From assembly GCF_026278345.1 (NCBI RefSeq), contig NZ_CP111085.1, positions 5,486,501-5,550,500 of the forward strand: a DNA stretch of 64,000 bases. The letters run 5' to 3'. Shown piece by piece: positions 44,881 to 53,504 of this stretch (position 1 is its first letter; every line of letters begins with the position of its first letter). Source of the stretch: Tellurirhabdus rosea (GTDB taxonomy: Bacteria > Bacteroidota > Bacteroidia > Cytophagales > Spirosomataceae). Under the pieces are notes generated by a model. It searched no databases. It had not been told where the DNA came from and saw only the letters and a program-made list of their open reading frames with translations. The translations under genes and the position numbers were made by a program.

Positions 44881-45447
44881 TCAGGCAACTATTCCCAATT
44901 TACGGGAAATTTGCCGGTAAACCGCATAACTCAGGCCCGCCATCAGCACCCCGCCGCCCGCGCCGGCCAGAATGTCGAGCGGATAATGCGCCCCGACGTA
45001 GATCCGGCTGTAGGCCACCAGCACGGCCCAGACAAACACCCACCGGACAGGCGGGTACTCCTTCCCGAGCAGCAGCCACAACCCCATTGCGAGGGCAAAC
45101 GTATTGGCCGCGTGGGAAGAAGCAAAGCCGTACGTGCCACCGCATTCCATGACGGGATGGATGAGCTTTTGCAGCGCAGGTTCGTGGCAGGGCCGCAGCC
45201 GCAGGGTCAGCGGCTTGAGCAGGCCGGACGCAAACTGATCGCTCAGGGCAACGGCTGCACCGAGCATCAGCACCTGGCCGATGGCCCTTTTCCGGTAGCG
45301 GTACGCCAGCCAGATTACCAGCGCCACGTAGAACGGAATCCAGGTATTGCGCTCCGTGATCCGGATCATGATCGGATCGAGCCAGGGCGCGTACAGGTTA
45401 TTCAGGTACAAAAAAAGCTCCGTATCGAAGCGATTGAGGGTCTCCAT
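44881..45447 (-). CDS. PAP2-family membrane phosphatase
   Basis: Integral membrane protein of 188 residues. The three PAP2 motifs are present: KPLTLRLRP (C1), ASSHAANT (C2, variant of PSGH) and SRIYVGAHYPLD (C3). It could act on undecaprenyl pyrophosphate, phosphatidic acid or similar lipid phosphates. About five membrane helices. Its close spacing with the lipoprotein gene suggests one transcript. Confidence 0.9.
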   Translation of the reverse strand: METLNRFDTELFLYLNNLYAPWLDPIMIRITERNTWIPFYVALVIWLAYRYRKRAIGQVLMLGAAVALSDQFASGLLKPLTLRLRPCHEPALQKLIHPVMECGGTYGFASSHAANTFALAMGLWLLLGKEYPPVRWVFVWAVLVAYSRIYVGAHYPLDILAGAGGGVLMAGLSYAVYRQISRKLGIVA

Positions 45448-45483
45448 ATCAGGCTGTTAAACTAAAGGCCGTTCCGGTTTATT

Positions 45484-45582
45484 CAGACAAAAGAAAAAAG
45501 AGAAAAGGCAAACGACCCGGAGGCTCCCAATCAGAACCCGGGTCCTGTTTCTTTTGTCTTTTCTCTTTCTTTCTGCTGTCTA
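45484..45582. repeat. GACAAAAGA/TCTTTTGTC word hairpin
   Basis: The left arm (45484-45512) is CAGACAAAAGAAAAAAGAGA with more purines. The right arm (45550-45582) is TTCTTTTGTCTTTTCTCTTT with CTGCTGTC. An inner pair GACCCGG / CCCGGGTC closes the centre. It lies between two minus-strand genes and uses almost the same words as the prs-rplY gap. Confidence 0.75.
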
Positions 45583-46397
45583 TTGAAGTTTAGAATCCAC
45601 CCAGTTAACCATGAATTGCAGGACTTCTGCCCGCTGCGGTTCATTGTGCAGTTCGTGAAAAAGTCCTTCCCAGGCCCGGTAGGTCAGGTTTGGGCCTCCG
45701 TTGCGGGCCAGATCGGCCGAGCCGGAAGGGGCTGCAATCCGGTCGCCGGTGCCGTGCATGACCAGCGTCGGCACCCCGATCCGGGCCACATGGTCAATGG
45801 CGAACTGCTGCGCCTCGAAGGCTCCGAAGAACCAGCCCGGCGTAATTTTTCCGTGAACCAGCGGGTCTTTCCGGTAGGCCTCCACCACGGCCGGGTCCGA
45901 CGAAATGGCCGAAGCATCCAGCCTGGACGACACCTGCAGCGAGGGGTAAATACCCCGCATGGTCGGGCCAGCCAGATTTCCAGTTTCGGCGGGTCGTAGG
46001 GCATCCGGAGCCAGGCCGCCTGGATGACCGCCGCCCGAACGTCCGGTTGCCGCCGGATCAGGAAATTAGCGGCAATGTTTCCGCCCATCGAATGGCCCAG
46101 CAGCACCACCGGCTTACCGGGATACAGGCTCTGGGTGAAATCCAGCAGCGCCTGCACACTGTCCAGCAGCACCTCGTACCCATCCACATGCCCCCGTTTC
46201 CCCGGCGAATGCCCGTGCCCCGGCAAATCGCAGGCCGTCACGGCATAGCCGCGCTCATTGAACGCCTGCGCCACGTGGGCGTACCGCCCCGCATGTTCAC
46301 CAAACCCGTGCACGATCGCCAGAACGGCTTTCGCCTCGTCGACGGGCCAGTGGTAAGCAGCAAGATGTGAATTCCGGAAAGGCAGCGAGGTGGGCAT
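45580..46397 (-). pseudogene. Monoacylglycerol-lipase-like alpha/beta hydrolase, frameshifted
   Basis: Two frames together give one complete lipase-type hydrolase. The first part (46397 to about 45965) has GFGEHAGRYAHV, DLPGHGHSPGKRG and the nucleophile serine in LLGHSMGGN. The frame then breaks at about 45962-45968 (KLEIWLARP). The rest continues in another frame (TMRGIYPSLQ-like, then LVMHGTGDRI and GLFHELHNE), which holds the catalytic Asp and His. One missing base restores the family sequence. As read, the two halves cannot form the triad. It is either a recent loss of function or a base-call error. Confidence 0.8.
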
Positions 46398-46399
46398 GA

Positions 46400-46568
46400 T
46401 GGGTTGATGGGGAAATTTTGAATGTTGAATTTTGAGTTTTGAATGTTGAATGTTGGATGGAGGGCCGCCGCGGGGTTGAATTCTGAATAACTGGCTCCGC
46501 TCGCCCCATCAACCTATCAATCATTCAAAATTCAACCCCCACCGCCGCCAAAATTCAACATTCAATCA
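46400..46568. repeat. TTGAATGT/ATTCAA word hairpin upstream of the lipase
   Basis: The left arm (46401-46460) repeats TTTTGAATGTTGAATTTTGA and GTTGGATGG. The right arm (46504-46573) repeats ATCAATCATTCAAAATTCAA and ATTCAACATTCAATCATT. The outer words GGGTTGATGGGG and CCCCATCAACC pair too. It lies between two minus-strand genes. Confidence 0.8.
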
Positions 46569-47543
46569 TTAACTAAATCCCAGCACTTCGCGGACGCGGG
46601 CAATCGTCTGGCTGGCGACTTCGCGGGCTTTGGTTTCGCCGCGCTGGAGTTCCGCTTCGAGGGCGTCGGGGTTGTTCATGAAATAATCGTAGCGCTGGCG
46701 GGGTTCGGCAAAGACGTCCAGCATCAGTTCATACAAGGCTTTTTTGGCGTGGCCGTAGCCGTAGCCGCCGCGAAGGTAGTTTTCCCGCATTTCGGCAACC
46801 TGGGTTTCGGAAGCCAGCAGCGAAAAGAGCTGGAAGGTAATGTCGGAGTCCGGATTCTTGGGTTCTTCCAGCGGCGTGGAGTCGGACAGGATTTTCTTGA
46901 TGACCTTATTGAGCTCTTTTTCCGGCAGAAAAATGTCGATGTAGTTGTTGTACGACTTGCTCATTTTCTGGCCGTCGATGCCGGGAATGGTCATCAGTCG
47001 CTCGTCGATGCGGGCGTCGGGCAGCACAAAAATGTCCGTTTCGTACTGGCGGTTGAACGAACTGGCAATGTCGCGGGTCATTTCCAGATGCTGTTTCTGG
47101 TCCTTGCCTACGGGCACAATGTTCGCGTCGTAGAGCAGAATATCCGCCGCCTGAAGCACGGGATAGGTAAACAGGCCCGTGTTGGCAATTCCCAGTTTCT
47201 CCATCTTATCCTTGTAGGAGGTGGCGTTTTCCAGCATGGGCTTGGGCGTAAAGCAGTTCAGGTACCACGCCAGCTCGGTATGCTCGGGAACGCGGGATTG
47301 CCGCCAGAAGGTATTTTTTTCGGTATCCAGTCCGAAGGCCAGCCAGGTAGCGGCCACCGCCCGGGTATATTCGCGGCGCTGCTGCCCGTCGCGCAGGCTG
47401 GTCAGCGAGTGCAGGTCGGCAATGAAGAAAAACGATTCGTTTTGTGGTTCCCTGGAAAGTTCGATTGCCGGACGAATCGCGCCCAGAATGTTGCCCAGGT
47501 GCGGTCGTCCGCTGCTTTGAATGCCGGTGAGAATGCGTGCCAT
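46569..47543 (-). CDS. trpS: Tryptophanyl-tRNA synthetase
   Basis: Class I aminoacyl-tRNA synthetase of 324 residues, normal length. HIGH-like motif PHLGNILG (14-21) and GQKMSKSYNN carry the signature. GIQSSGRPHLGN is the typical N-terminus. The final stop lies at the edge of a word hairpin, and another hairpin precedes the start. Confidence 0.97.
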   Translation of the reverse strand: MARILTGIQSSGRPHLGNILGAIRPAIELSREPQNESFFFIADLHSLTSLRDGQQRREYTRAVAATWLAFGLDTEKNTFWRQSRVPEHTELAWYLNCFTPKPMLENATSYKDKMEKLGIANTGLFTYPVLQAADILLYDANIVPVGKDQKQHLEMTRDIASSFNRQYETDIFVLPDARIDERLMTIPGIDGQKMSKSYNNYIDIFLPEKELNKVIKKILSDSTPLEEPKNPDSDITFQLFSLLASETQVAEMRENYLRGGYGYGHAKKALYELMLDVFAEPRQRYDYFMNNPDALEAELQRGETKAREVASQTIARVREVLGFS

Positions 47544-47545
47544 TG

Positions 47546-47638
47546 AGAATTTTGAATGATTGAATGACTGAATGACTGATTGACTGAATTACTGCCTCCT
47601 TGCTTTCATTCGGTCAATCAGTCATTCAGTCATTCTTT
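47546..47638. repeat. TGAATGACTGA word hairpin in a divergent gap
   Basis: The left arm (47549-47597) repeats TTGAATGATTGAATGACTGA and GACTGATTGACTGAA. The right arm (47613-47634) is CAATCAGTCATTCAGTCATT. Genes start on both sides, so this cannot be a terminator for either. Confidence 0.8.
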
Positions 47639-47684
47639 TTTGTCGTGCGCAAACTTCGGCAAATCCCGCTAACTTTGAAACACG

Positions 47685-48377
47685 ATGAAAACGAAAACCG
47701 TAACCCAGGGCCAGCTTACGGCCGCCACACTCGACTTTCTGCGTGAACTGGCTGACAATAACAACCGGGAGTGGTTCGCCGAAAACCGCAAACGGTACGA
47801 GGCCGCCAAAGCAGAAGTGGAAGGACTGGTGCGCAGCCTGCTACAGGGCGTGGAACTGTTTCAGCCCCTGCCCAATACAGAGGTGAAAGATTGCATTTTC
47901 CGGATCAACCGGGACATCCGCTTTTCAAAAAACAAATCGCCTTACAAACTCAATTTTGCCATTGCCATCGGTCCCGGCGGGCGGCACTCGGGCCGGATCG
48001 ACTATTACGTCCATATCCAGCCCGGCGGTGAAACGTTGCTGGGCGCGGGCATGTGGCAGCCCACGCCGCAGCATCTGGCCAAGTTCCGGCAGGAGATTGA
48101 TTACAATGTGGATGAGTTGAAACGCATTATCGAAGCGCCCGACTTTAAGGCGTACTTCCCGGAAATCTGGGGCGAAACCATGAAAACAGCCCCGAAAGGC
48201 TACACCGCCGATCATCCGGAAATCGAACTGCTGCGCCGGAAACAGCTGTTTTTCATGCACCGGTATTCGGACCGGGAAGTCCTGAGTCCCGGTTTTGCCG
48301 AGGAAATTCTGAAAGGCATGCGGCTCCTCAAGCCCTACTGCGACTACCTGAATTACCTCTTTTTCGACGAAGAGTAA
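47685..48377 (+). CDS. DUF2461 family protein
   Basis: Protein of 230 residues of the conserved DUF2461 (TIGR02453) family, whose job is unknown. Conserved parts are TLDFLRELADNNNREWFAENRKRYE, FRINRDIRFSKNKSPYK and DYYVHIQPGGETLLGAGMWQP. Cytoplasmic, no signal. A TAACTTTG box (47670-47677) lies only seven bases before the ATG, so any transcript from it would be nearly leaderless. Confidence 0.9.
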   Translation: MKTKTVTQGQLTAATLDFLRELADNNNREWFAENRKRYEAAKAEVEGLVRSLLQGVELFQPLPNTEVKDCIFRINRDIRFSKNKSPYKLNFAIAIGPGGRHSGRIDYYVHIQPGGETLLGAGMWQPTPQHLAKFRQEIDYNVDELKRIIEAPDFKAYFPEIWGETMKTAPKGYTADHPEIELLRRKQLFFMHRYSDREVLSPGFAEEILKGMRLLKPYCDYLNYLFFDEE

Positions 48378-48438
48378 AGCGTGTCAACGCACTGGGAATA
48401 AGGCGGGTAAGTGTCCTTTGACCGGGCAGACGATCCGG

Positions 48439-48996
48439 TCAGTATAGGCGTCTGAAGAGGTCCGGGTAATCCGTCACAAAGCCGTTGGCATCCACCCGGA
48501 TATCCGCCGTGAAGTTTAAGGCGGGCTGCTCGAAGCGATACAGGTCGGCCGCCCGTTGCGTGTAAATCTGCTCGGCCCGATCAACCTTTCCTTCCGGTAG
48601 CTGAATGTAAGCGACGGCAATGGACCGGGGTTGATCGGGCAGAAAAGAAAGCCGGTGGATGGGCAGCGAATTGGTAAAGGGCGTCAGGGTTATGTCCACA
48701 TCAACGCAGCCGCTCAGCCGGGGCAGCGGCTTCTTTTCGTGATCGTACCAGTTGCCGTTCGTGTCCGAAAAAAGCCGGAGAAAGGGCTGGGGTTCCTGCC
48801 CGTTCCAGAAAGCCGCTTCCTTCACCTGCCACCCGGAATCCAATTGTACCCGATAACGAATCGAGTACGGCCTGTCTTCGTACAAGCCAACGAGCTGCCC
48901 CGCGGCCAGCCAGCCGCCCGATTCGGATCGCAGCGTAAAATACTCCAGACCCGTCCATTCGAGAGCCTGCCAGAGCAGATGGTTAACCTGGTCCAT
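48439..48996 (-). CDS. Putative glycolipid-binding protein (PF06475 type)
   Basis: Protein of 185 residues matching the putative glycolipid-binding family: LEYFTLRSESGGWLAAGQLVG, YRVQLDSGWQVKEA, and LSGCVDVDITLTPFTNSLPIHRL. It is cytoplasmic, without a signal peptide. The ATG at 48994-48996 is used; sequence upstream in the same frame overlaps the HxlR gene and is a shadow. It lies 59 bases after the HxlR gene on the same strand, so HxlR may control it. Biological role unknown. Confidence 0.83.
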   Translation of the reverse strand: MDQVNHLLWQALEWTGLEYFTLRSESGGWLAAGQLVGLYEDRPYSIRYRVQLDSGWQVKEAAFWNGQEPQPFLRLFSDTNGNWYDHEKKPLPRLSGCVDVDITLTPFTNSLPIHRLSFLPDQPRSIAVAYIQLPEGKVDRAEQIYTQRAADLYRFEQPALNFTADIRVDANGFVTDYPDLFRRLY

Positions 48997-49055
48997 AGCC
49001 AAAAGGTAAGAAGGCCACGGGAATCCTTCGCGCGGCCTAATGGGATAGACTGACT

Positions 49056-49421
49056 CTACAACACCTTGTCTTCCTGCCTGAGGTACGTCCGGTGGTCCGC
49101 CCCCCACTTCCGCAACGCTTCGATCACCTCTTTCAGCGACTCGCTGTGCTCCGTGAGCTTGTAGGTTACTTTGATGGGAAACGAATCTTCGACGGTCCGT
49201 TTGACCAGCCCGTTCATCACCAGATCCTGCAGTTCTTTCGACAGCATCCGGTCCGTGATGCCCTGCACTTCGCGGGCAATTTCTCCAAATCGCTTTTCGC
49301 CGAACATCAGGGCCACGATAATCGGCAGTTTCCACTTGCCGTTCAGAATATCAAGGGCGTCGCGTACCGGCCGCAGGATACCCCTGCATTGAGAATGCTC
49401 CAGTTCCGGGAGATTTTCCAT
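49056..49421 (-). CDS. HxlR-family transcriptional regulator
   Basis: Winged-helix protein of 121 residues. Cys13 (HSQCRGILRPVRDALDILNGKWK) is at the place where redox- or electrophile-sensing HxlR proteins have their reactive cysteine. RFGEIAREVQGITDRMLSKELQDL is the recognition region, YKLTEHSESLKEVI the wing and dimer helix. It diverges from pirin and DoxX genes. The gap contains three direct repeats that are candidate operators. It probably responds to reactive electrophiles or oxidants. Confidence 0.93.
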   Translation of the reverse strand: MENLPELEHSQCRGILRPVRDALDILNGKWKLPIIVALMFGEKRFGEIAREVQGITDRMLSKELQDLVMNGLVKRTVEDSFPIKVTYKLTEHSESLKEVIEALRKWGADHRTYLRQEDKVL

Positions 49422-49445
49422 CGTTATCGGCTTTACTTCCTTAGA

Positions 49446-49504
49446 GTATAGTACTTACACAAAGTATAGTACTTACAATTGTATAGTAAAGGTAGCTACT
49501 TTTG
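49446..49504 (+). promoter_or_regulatory. Triple GTATAGTA operator and promoter between HxlR and pirin genes
   Basis: GTATAGTACTTACA occurs at 49446-49459 and again at 49464-49477, and GTATAGTA once more at 49481-49488. The starts are 18 and 17 bases apart. The third copy lies just upstream of a -7 box TACTTTTG (49497-49504). Binding of the HxlR regulator there would block the pirin promoter. Confidence 0.7.
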
Positions 49505-49569
49505 TTCAGTTCTCCGTCAATCGCCCGAAAAATTTGCCGGGGCGGCAACAAACGGGAACTGTTCAAATT

Positions 49570-50472
49570 ATGGAAACGACAACGCTGATACCCAACGACC
49601 TGACCATCCGTCGTAAACTGGTCACTGTTCACTCGCCTGCTGCCGAGCCGGGCTTTCTGGGGGCCGGTCACCAGGCCCGGGCCGTCATCCAGACCGGCTT
49701 CGCGCAAAGCGACCCGTTCATCATGCTCATGGATGACGTGCTGGATAAAAAAGACGAAAAACCGGCGGGCGGTCCGCATCCGCATGCGGGCTTCGAGACG
49801 GTTTCGCTCCTGATCGAAGGCGAACTCGGCAACGGCGAGCACCGGATGAAAGCCGGGGATTTTCAGATGATGACGGCCGGAAGCGGCATCATTCACACGG
49901 AAACAATCGACAAAAAAAGCCGGATGCGGCTGCTGCAAATGTGGCTGACGCTGTCCAAAGAAGACCGCTGGGCCCAGCCGCGGGTGCAGGACATGGCGCT
50001 GGAAAGCGTGCCCAAAGTGCTCGGCGACGGCCTGGAAATCCGTGTGTATAGCGGCTCGCTCGCCGGTGTGACCTCCCCGCTGAAAAACCACGTACCGCTG
50101 ATTCTGGCGGATATCCAACTGAAAGCAGGCGTCCGGACGACGCTCCAACTCCCCGCTTCGTTCAACGCCTTTCTGTACGGGATCGGCGGAAGTGTCGCCG
50201 TTGGGGAGGAACAGACGCCGCTGGCCGAAAATCAGGTCGGCTGGCTGGACCGTCGGACGGAGGAAGCTGACAGCACTCTCGAACTGGAAGGCGGACCGAC
50301 CGGCGGACGGGTTGTGCTCTACGCCGGACAACCGCAGGGCGACCCCATCGTTTCGTACGGGCCGTTTATCGGCGACACCCAGCGCGACATCATGCGGCTC
50401 TACGGAGACTACCATGCGGGCAAGATGAAACACGTTTCGACCCTGCCCGGGGAGCAGGCGTTTGTCTATTAA
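49570..50472 (+). CDS. Pirin family protein
   Basis: Bicupin protein of 300 residues. The N-terminal cupin has the metal ligands in GGPHPHAGFETVSLLIEGE (two His) and AGSGIIHTE (His, Glu). The C-terminal cupin shows QAGQPQGDPIVSYGPF. Some pirins are quercetin dioxygenases or redox sensors; this one is unassigned. The ATG at 49570 is used. It is followed closely by a DoxX-like gene on the same strand, and HxlR controls the shared promoter region by inference. Confidence 0.93.
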   Translation: METTTLIPNDLTIRRKLVTVHSPAAEPGFLGAGHQARAVIQTGFAQSDPFIMLMDDVLDKKDEKPAGGPHPHAGFETVSLLIEGELGNGEHRMKAGDFQMMTAGSGIIHTETIDKKSRMRLLQMWLTLSKEDRWAQPRVQDMALESVPKVLGDGLEIRVYSGSLAGVTSPLKNHVPLILADIQLKAGVRTTLQLPASFNAFLYGIGGSVAVGEEQTPLAENQVGWLDRRTEEADSTLELEGGPTGGRVVLYAGQPQGDPIVSYGPFIGDTQRDIMRLYGDYHAGKMKHVSTLPGEQAFVY

Positions 50473-50536
50473 TTCAAGGTCGTTCCGGTCATACCAGACG
50501 GGTTTTATTCAATTTTTCACCCAAATTCAGTTTGCC

Positions 50537-50908
50537 ATGAAACCTTCAATAGTACGCATTTTAACAATTCTGTTCACCGTTTTATCGGTCGGAACGACGC
50601 TCCTCAGCGCAGCTTTCAAGCTGATGCGGGCCCCTAATGTGGTGGAGGGCCTGACCAAAGCCGGAGTCGGCGACTTCATTCCGTTTCTGGCCGCGATGGA
50701 GATCGGTTTCGCGCTGCTGTACCTGTATCCCAAAACCATGAAACTGGGCTTTATCTTGCTCTCCTGCTACTTTGCCGGGGCGCTTTCAACCGAGCTTTCG
50801 CACGGAGCTCCCCTGAACGCCATTACGCCGCTGGTGCTGCTCTGGATTTCGGCGTTTCTGCGGGAAAAGAACATTTTCCTGCCCAATCAGCGAACGACCC
50901 TGAACTGA
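50537..50908 (+). CDS. DoxX-like small membrane protein
   Basis: Integral membrane protein of 123 residues with four helices, matching the DoxX-like type (LSAAFKLMRAPNVVEGLTKAGVGDFIPFLAAMEIGFALLYLYP). DoxX relatives are linked to thiol and quinone redox chemistry. The ATG at 50537 starts right before the first helix. It follows the pirin gene by 64 bases and ends at a strong hairpin. Confidence 0.85.
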   Translation: MKPSIVRILTILFTVLSVGTTLLSAAFKLMRAPNVVEGLTKAGVGDFIPFLAAMEIGFALLYLYPKTMKLGFILLSCYFAGALSTELSHGAPLNAITPLVLLWISAFLREKNIFLPNQRTTLN

Positions 50909-50940
50909 CCGGGCGGATTTCATATTAGAAAACCTCTAAC

Positions 50941-50990
50941 AAAAGAACCTCCTGCCGGACCGGGGCGACCCTTTGTCCGGCAGGAGGTTC
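50941..50990. terminator. Two-way terminator between DoxX and TonB receptor genes
   Basis: A 16-base perfect stem (50945-50960 with 50975-50990) closes a 14-base loop. On the minus strand it is followed by TTTT (plus A run 50941-50944). The plus side lacks a long T run. Confidence 0.8.
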
Positions 50991-51055
50991 ACTCTTAAAC
51001 AAGCGGCCTGATCAGGCTCCCAGCCCGGTCTACGGGACAAACACCCACGCAGGCG

Positions 51056-53122
51056 CTAGAACCGCACGCCCAGCCGTACGCCGCCCGAGAAGTTGCGCCG
51101 GGCGGAGGCGTTGTAGTACCGGCCGCCAAACGCGTTCAGGTCGTAGCCGAGGCTGTAAGTCTGGTCGAGCAGGTTGTCGCCGCTCGCGAAAGCGTCCACC
51201 GTGAAGGCCCCGAAAGCGCGCCGGAAACCGACCGTGGCGTTCAGCAGCCGCGCCACCTCCGACTGGACCGTGTTGGCATCAGTCAGCGGAAATCTGTCGA
51301 TAAACTGCTGGGTCACGTGGGCGTAAAAACCGGGCTGAATTTCAAGGTCCAGGCCGCTGACCACGACCGTCGGGGCCACACCGGTAATTCGGTTGCCCGA
51401 CACATCGGCAGCTCCCTGCCGGAAGTCGCGAAAACGGTAGTTGTTCAGCGTCAGGTTATTCCAGAGCCTCGCCACCCGCAGAACCCGCCCCTCACCCGGC
51501 CGGACGAGGTCAAAGGCCAGTTGGGTTTCCAGACCCAGTTGTTCGGTTCGTCCGGCGTTGACAAAAAACTCGGACCCGTCTTCCGTCGTGCGCCGCGTGA
51601 TGGATTCCCGCAGGGCAAACCGGTAAGCGGCCACGTCGAATTGCAAGCGGTCCAGAATCCGGCCCCGAAGGCCGATTTCAGCGTTAACGCCCCGCTCGGC
51701 TTGCAAGGTCGTGTTGAACGTCCGCTCGGACGGGCGGATTTCGGCGACCGTCGGGGCGGAATAGCCCGTACTCAGGCTGCCAAAAACCGACATTGTCTCT
51801 CCGATTTTCTTTAGTAACGCAACGCGGGGCAGCCAGACCGGCTCAAACGCCCGGGTCTGGGTCCGGACCGGCACCGTGGAAAAGCGCGTAAACCCGTAGG
51901 CCACCTCGTTGCGGCTCAGGCCCAGCGTCAACCGGAAACCCAGCGGCAGGTCGGTTTCCGTCTGGGCAAACAGCACCGACTGGGTGGCTTTCAGTTCGTC
52001 GTCGGTTTGCAGCGTATCCAGGACGCCCCGCCGGTTGCCGTAGTTGCGGGTAATCGTAAAGTTATGCTGCCATTCAGCCCCGAAAGTCAGCACGGTCGGC
52101 AGGCGTTCTGTCAGCAGTTGAACCTGGGTGGTTGTGCGGCCCCCGACACCCTGATCGGCCCGTTTTTCGTAGTTGGTGATAAACGGATTGGCGAAATCGA
52201 CCAGCGAGCCGTACAGTACGGTCGTGTTCTGCACCCGCTGGCTGAACCGGTACAGGTGTGAAACGCCCAGATACCCCGTTTTCTGGTAAATGCCCGCCTG
52301 CTGGTCCACACTGCCCGGCACGGTCCGCGTAGACGGACGCGCCTGCCGCGGATCGGCCCGGTACTGTGCTTCGTTCAGCCCGCCCGGCGTCCGGTAATTC
52401 AGGTCGGAATAAAAGCCCAGCACCGAAATCGACTGGTCGGGGCTCACCCGGAAGGTCGCCATCAGGTTCAGGTTGTCGTGAACGGCGCTGCTGTTCTGCC
52501 GGTAGCCGTCGCTTTGCAGATGGTTGTAATTCAGCGAAAGGGCATTATTTCCCTTGCCGCTCTGTACCGTCCACTGGTGACCAAAGAGTCCGTACGAACC
52601 CGCCAGCGTCCCGACTTCGGCGCGGCCCGCTCCGGCTGGCACGTTCAATCCCGAAAGCAGCAGCGTACCGCCCGTTCCGGCTCCGTAAAGGCTGCCTGCC
52701 GGGCCCTTAATTACTTCCACACGCCCAAGAGAGCGGATATCGATGGCATTCAGGTAGGTATTGCCGCCCGCATCGGTCAGGGGCAGGTCGTTCCAGTACA
52801 CCTTGACGTTGCGCACCCCGAACGGCGACCGGAGCGAGCTGCCCCGGATGCTCAGCCGGTAGCTGCCCGGCGAGCGTTCTTCCATCCGGACACCGGGCAG
52901 GGTATTCATGGCGGGCACCAGCGTGGGCGTTCCGGCAAAGCGTTGTTGTAAATCCCGGCGGCCGAGCAGGTTCACCGGCGCGGCCGTTTCGAGCAGTCGG
53001 CGGTTGCTTTCAAAAGCGCGGACCGTCACCTCGTTCAGGCGAAGCGTATCGGTTTCCAGCGTCTGGGCGTGTCCCGTTACGGAGAGAAGCAGGGCGAAAA
53101 AAGGAAATGTGGCTTTAAGCAT
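51056..53122 (-). CDS. TonB-dependent outer-membrane receptor
   Basis: Protein of 688 residues with signal peptide (MLKATFPFFALLLSVTGHAQ). The plug domain begins LRLNEVTVRAFESNRRLLE (TonB-box-like) and contains RLSIRGSSLRSPFGVRNVKVYWNDLPL. The barrel ends with the usual aromatic residue (GVRLGVRF). It lacks an N-terminal carboxypeptidase-regulatory domain, so it is the siderophore or small-molecule kind rather than a SusC type. No SusD or ECF pair is adjacent. Its cargo is unknown. Confidence 0.92.
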   Translation of the reverse strand: MLKATFPFFALLLSVTGHAQTLETDTLRLNEVTVRAFESNRRLLETAAPVNLLGRRDLQQRFAGTPTLVPAMNTLPGVRMEERSPGSYRLSIRGSSLRSPFGVRNVKVYWNDLPLTDAGGNTYLNAIDIRSLGRVEVIKGPAGSLYGAGTGGTLLLSGLNVPAGAGRAEVGTLAGSYGLFGHQWTVQSGKGNNALSLNYNHLQSDGYRQNSSAVHDNLNLMATFRVSPDQSISVLGFYSDLNYRTPGGLNEAQYRADPRQARPSTRTVPGSVDQQAGIYQKTGYLGVSHLYRFSQRVQNTTVLYGSLVDFANPFITNYEKRADQGVGGRTTTQVQLLTERLPTVLTFGAEWQHNFTITRNYGNRRGVLDTLQTDDELKATQSVLFAQTETDLPLGFRLTLGLSRNEVAYGFTRFSTVPVRTQTRAFEPVWLPRVALLKKIGETMSVFGSLSTGYSAPTVAEIRPSERTFNTTLQAERGVNAEIGLRGRILDRLQFDVAAYRFALRESITRRTTEDGSEFFVNAGRTEQLGLETQLAFDLVRPGEGRVLRVARLWNNLTLNNYRFRDFRQGAADVSGNRITGVAPTVVVSGLDLEIQPGFYAHVTQQFIDRFPLTDANTVQSEVARLLNATVGFRRAFGAFTVDAFASGDNLLDQTYSLGYDLNAFGGRYYNASARRNFSGGVRLGVRF

Positions 53123-53504
53123 ACAGGTTAAGATTCCCGCAAAGGTAGGCAGAAAGCGGGGTCGGACGGACGGCGGCGGTGGCTTTTCGCTTTTCCTGCA
53201 CACCGCCTTTGGGCATTCGTCTTTGGCATCGCGCCCGCTAGTGCCCCCTTTACCGGGGAAAATCTCCGATTCCTTCGGGATTCAATGACTTCACCCCGAT
53301 TTAGTCCCGGCCAGCCCTATCACGTATATTGTATTGTCAATAGTCCAATGATCGCCCGCGATTGGAAGATAACCCGGTGTCGATCAGACCGTACAGGGCT
53401 TTAGGGCGGAATTGTTGGTTACTTGACGATTTTTTTCAATCTTTCGGCGAGCGGCAAACTTGCTTTTATTGGCGAGTTATCTGCCGTTACATAACCACTC
53501 TGCT
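53123..53504. other. Transition gap into AT-rich DNA
   Basis: The first part is GC-rich leader of the TonB receptor. Around 53300-53350 the composition changes to AT-rich and stays so until about 55480. The segment GGCGAGTTATCTGCCGT followed by TACATAAC (53470-53500) directly precedes the first accessory gene and contains GTTACATAAC, a short palindrome. No gene could be supported. Confidence 0.4.

Noticed and set aside
49000-49335. An N-terminal extension of the glycolipid-binding protein
   Set aside because: It overlaps the HxlR gene in another frame; the ATG at 48994-48996 directly precedes the conserved part.
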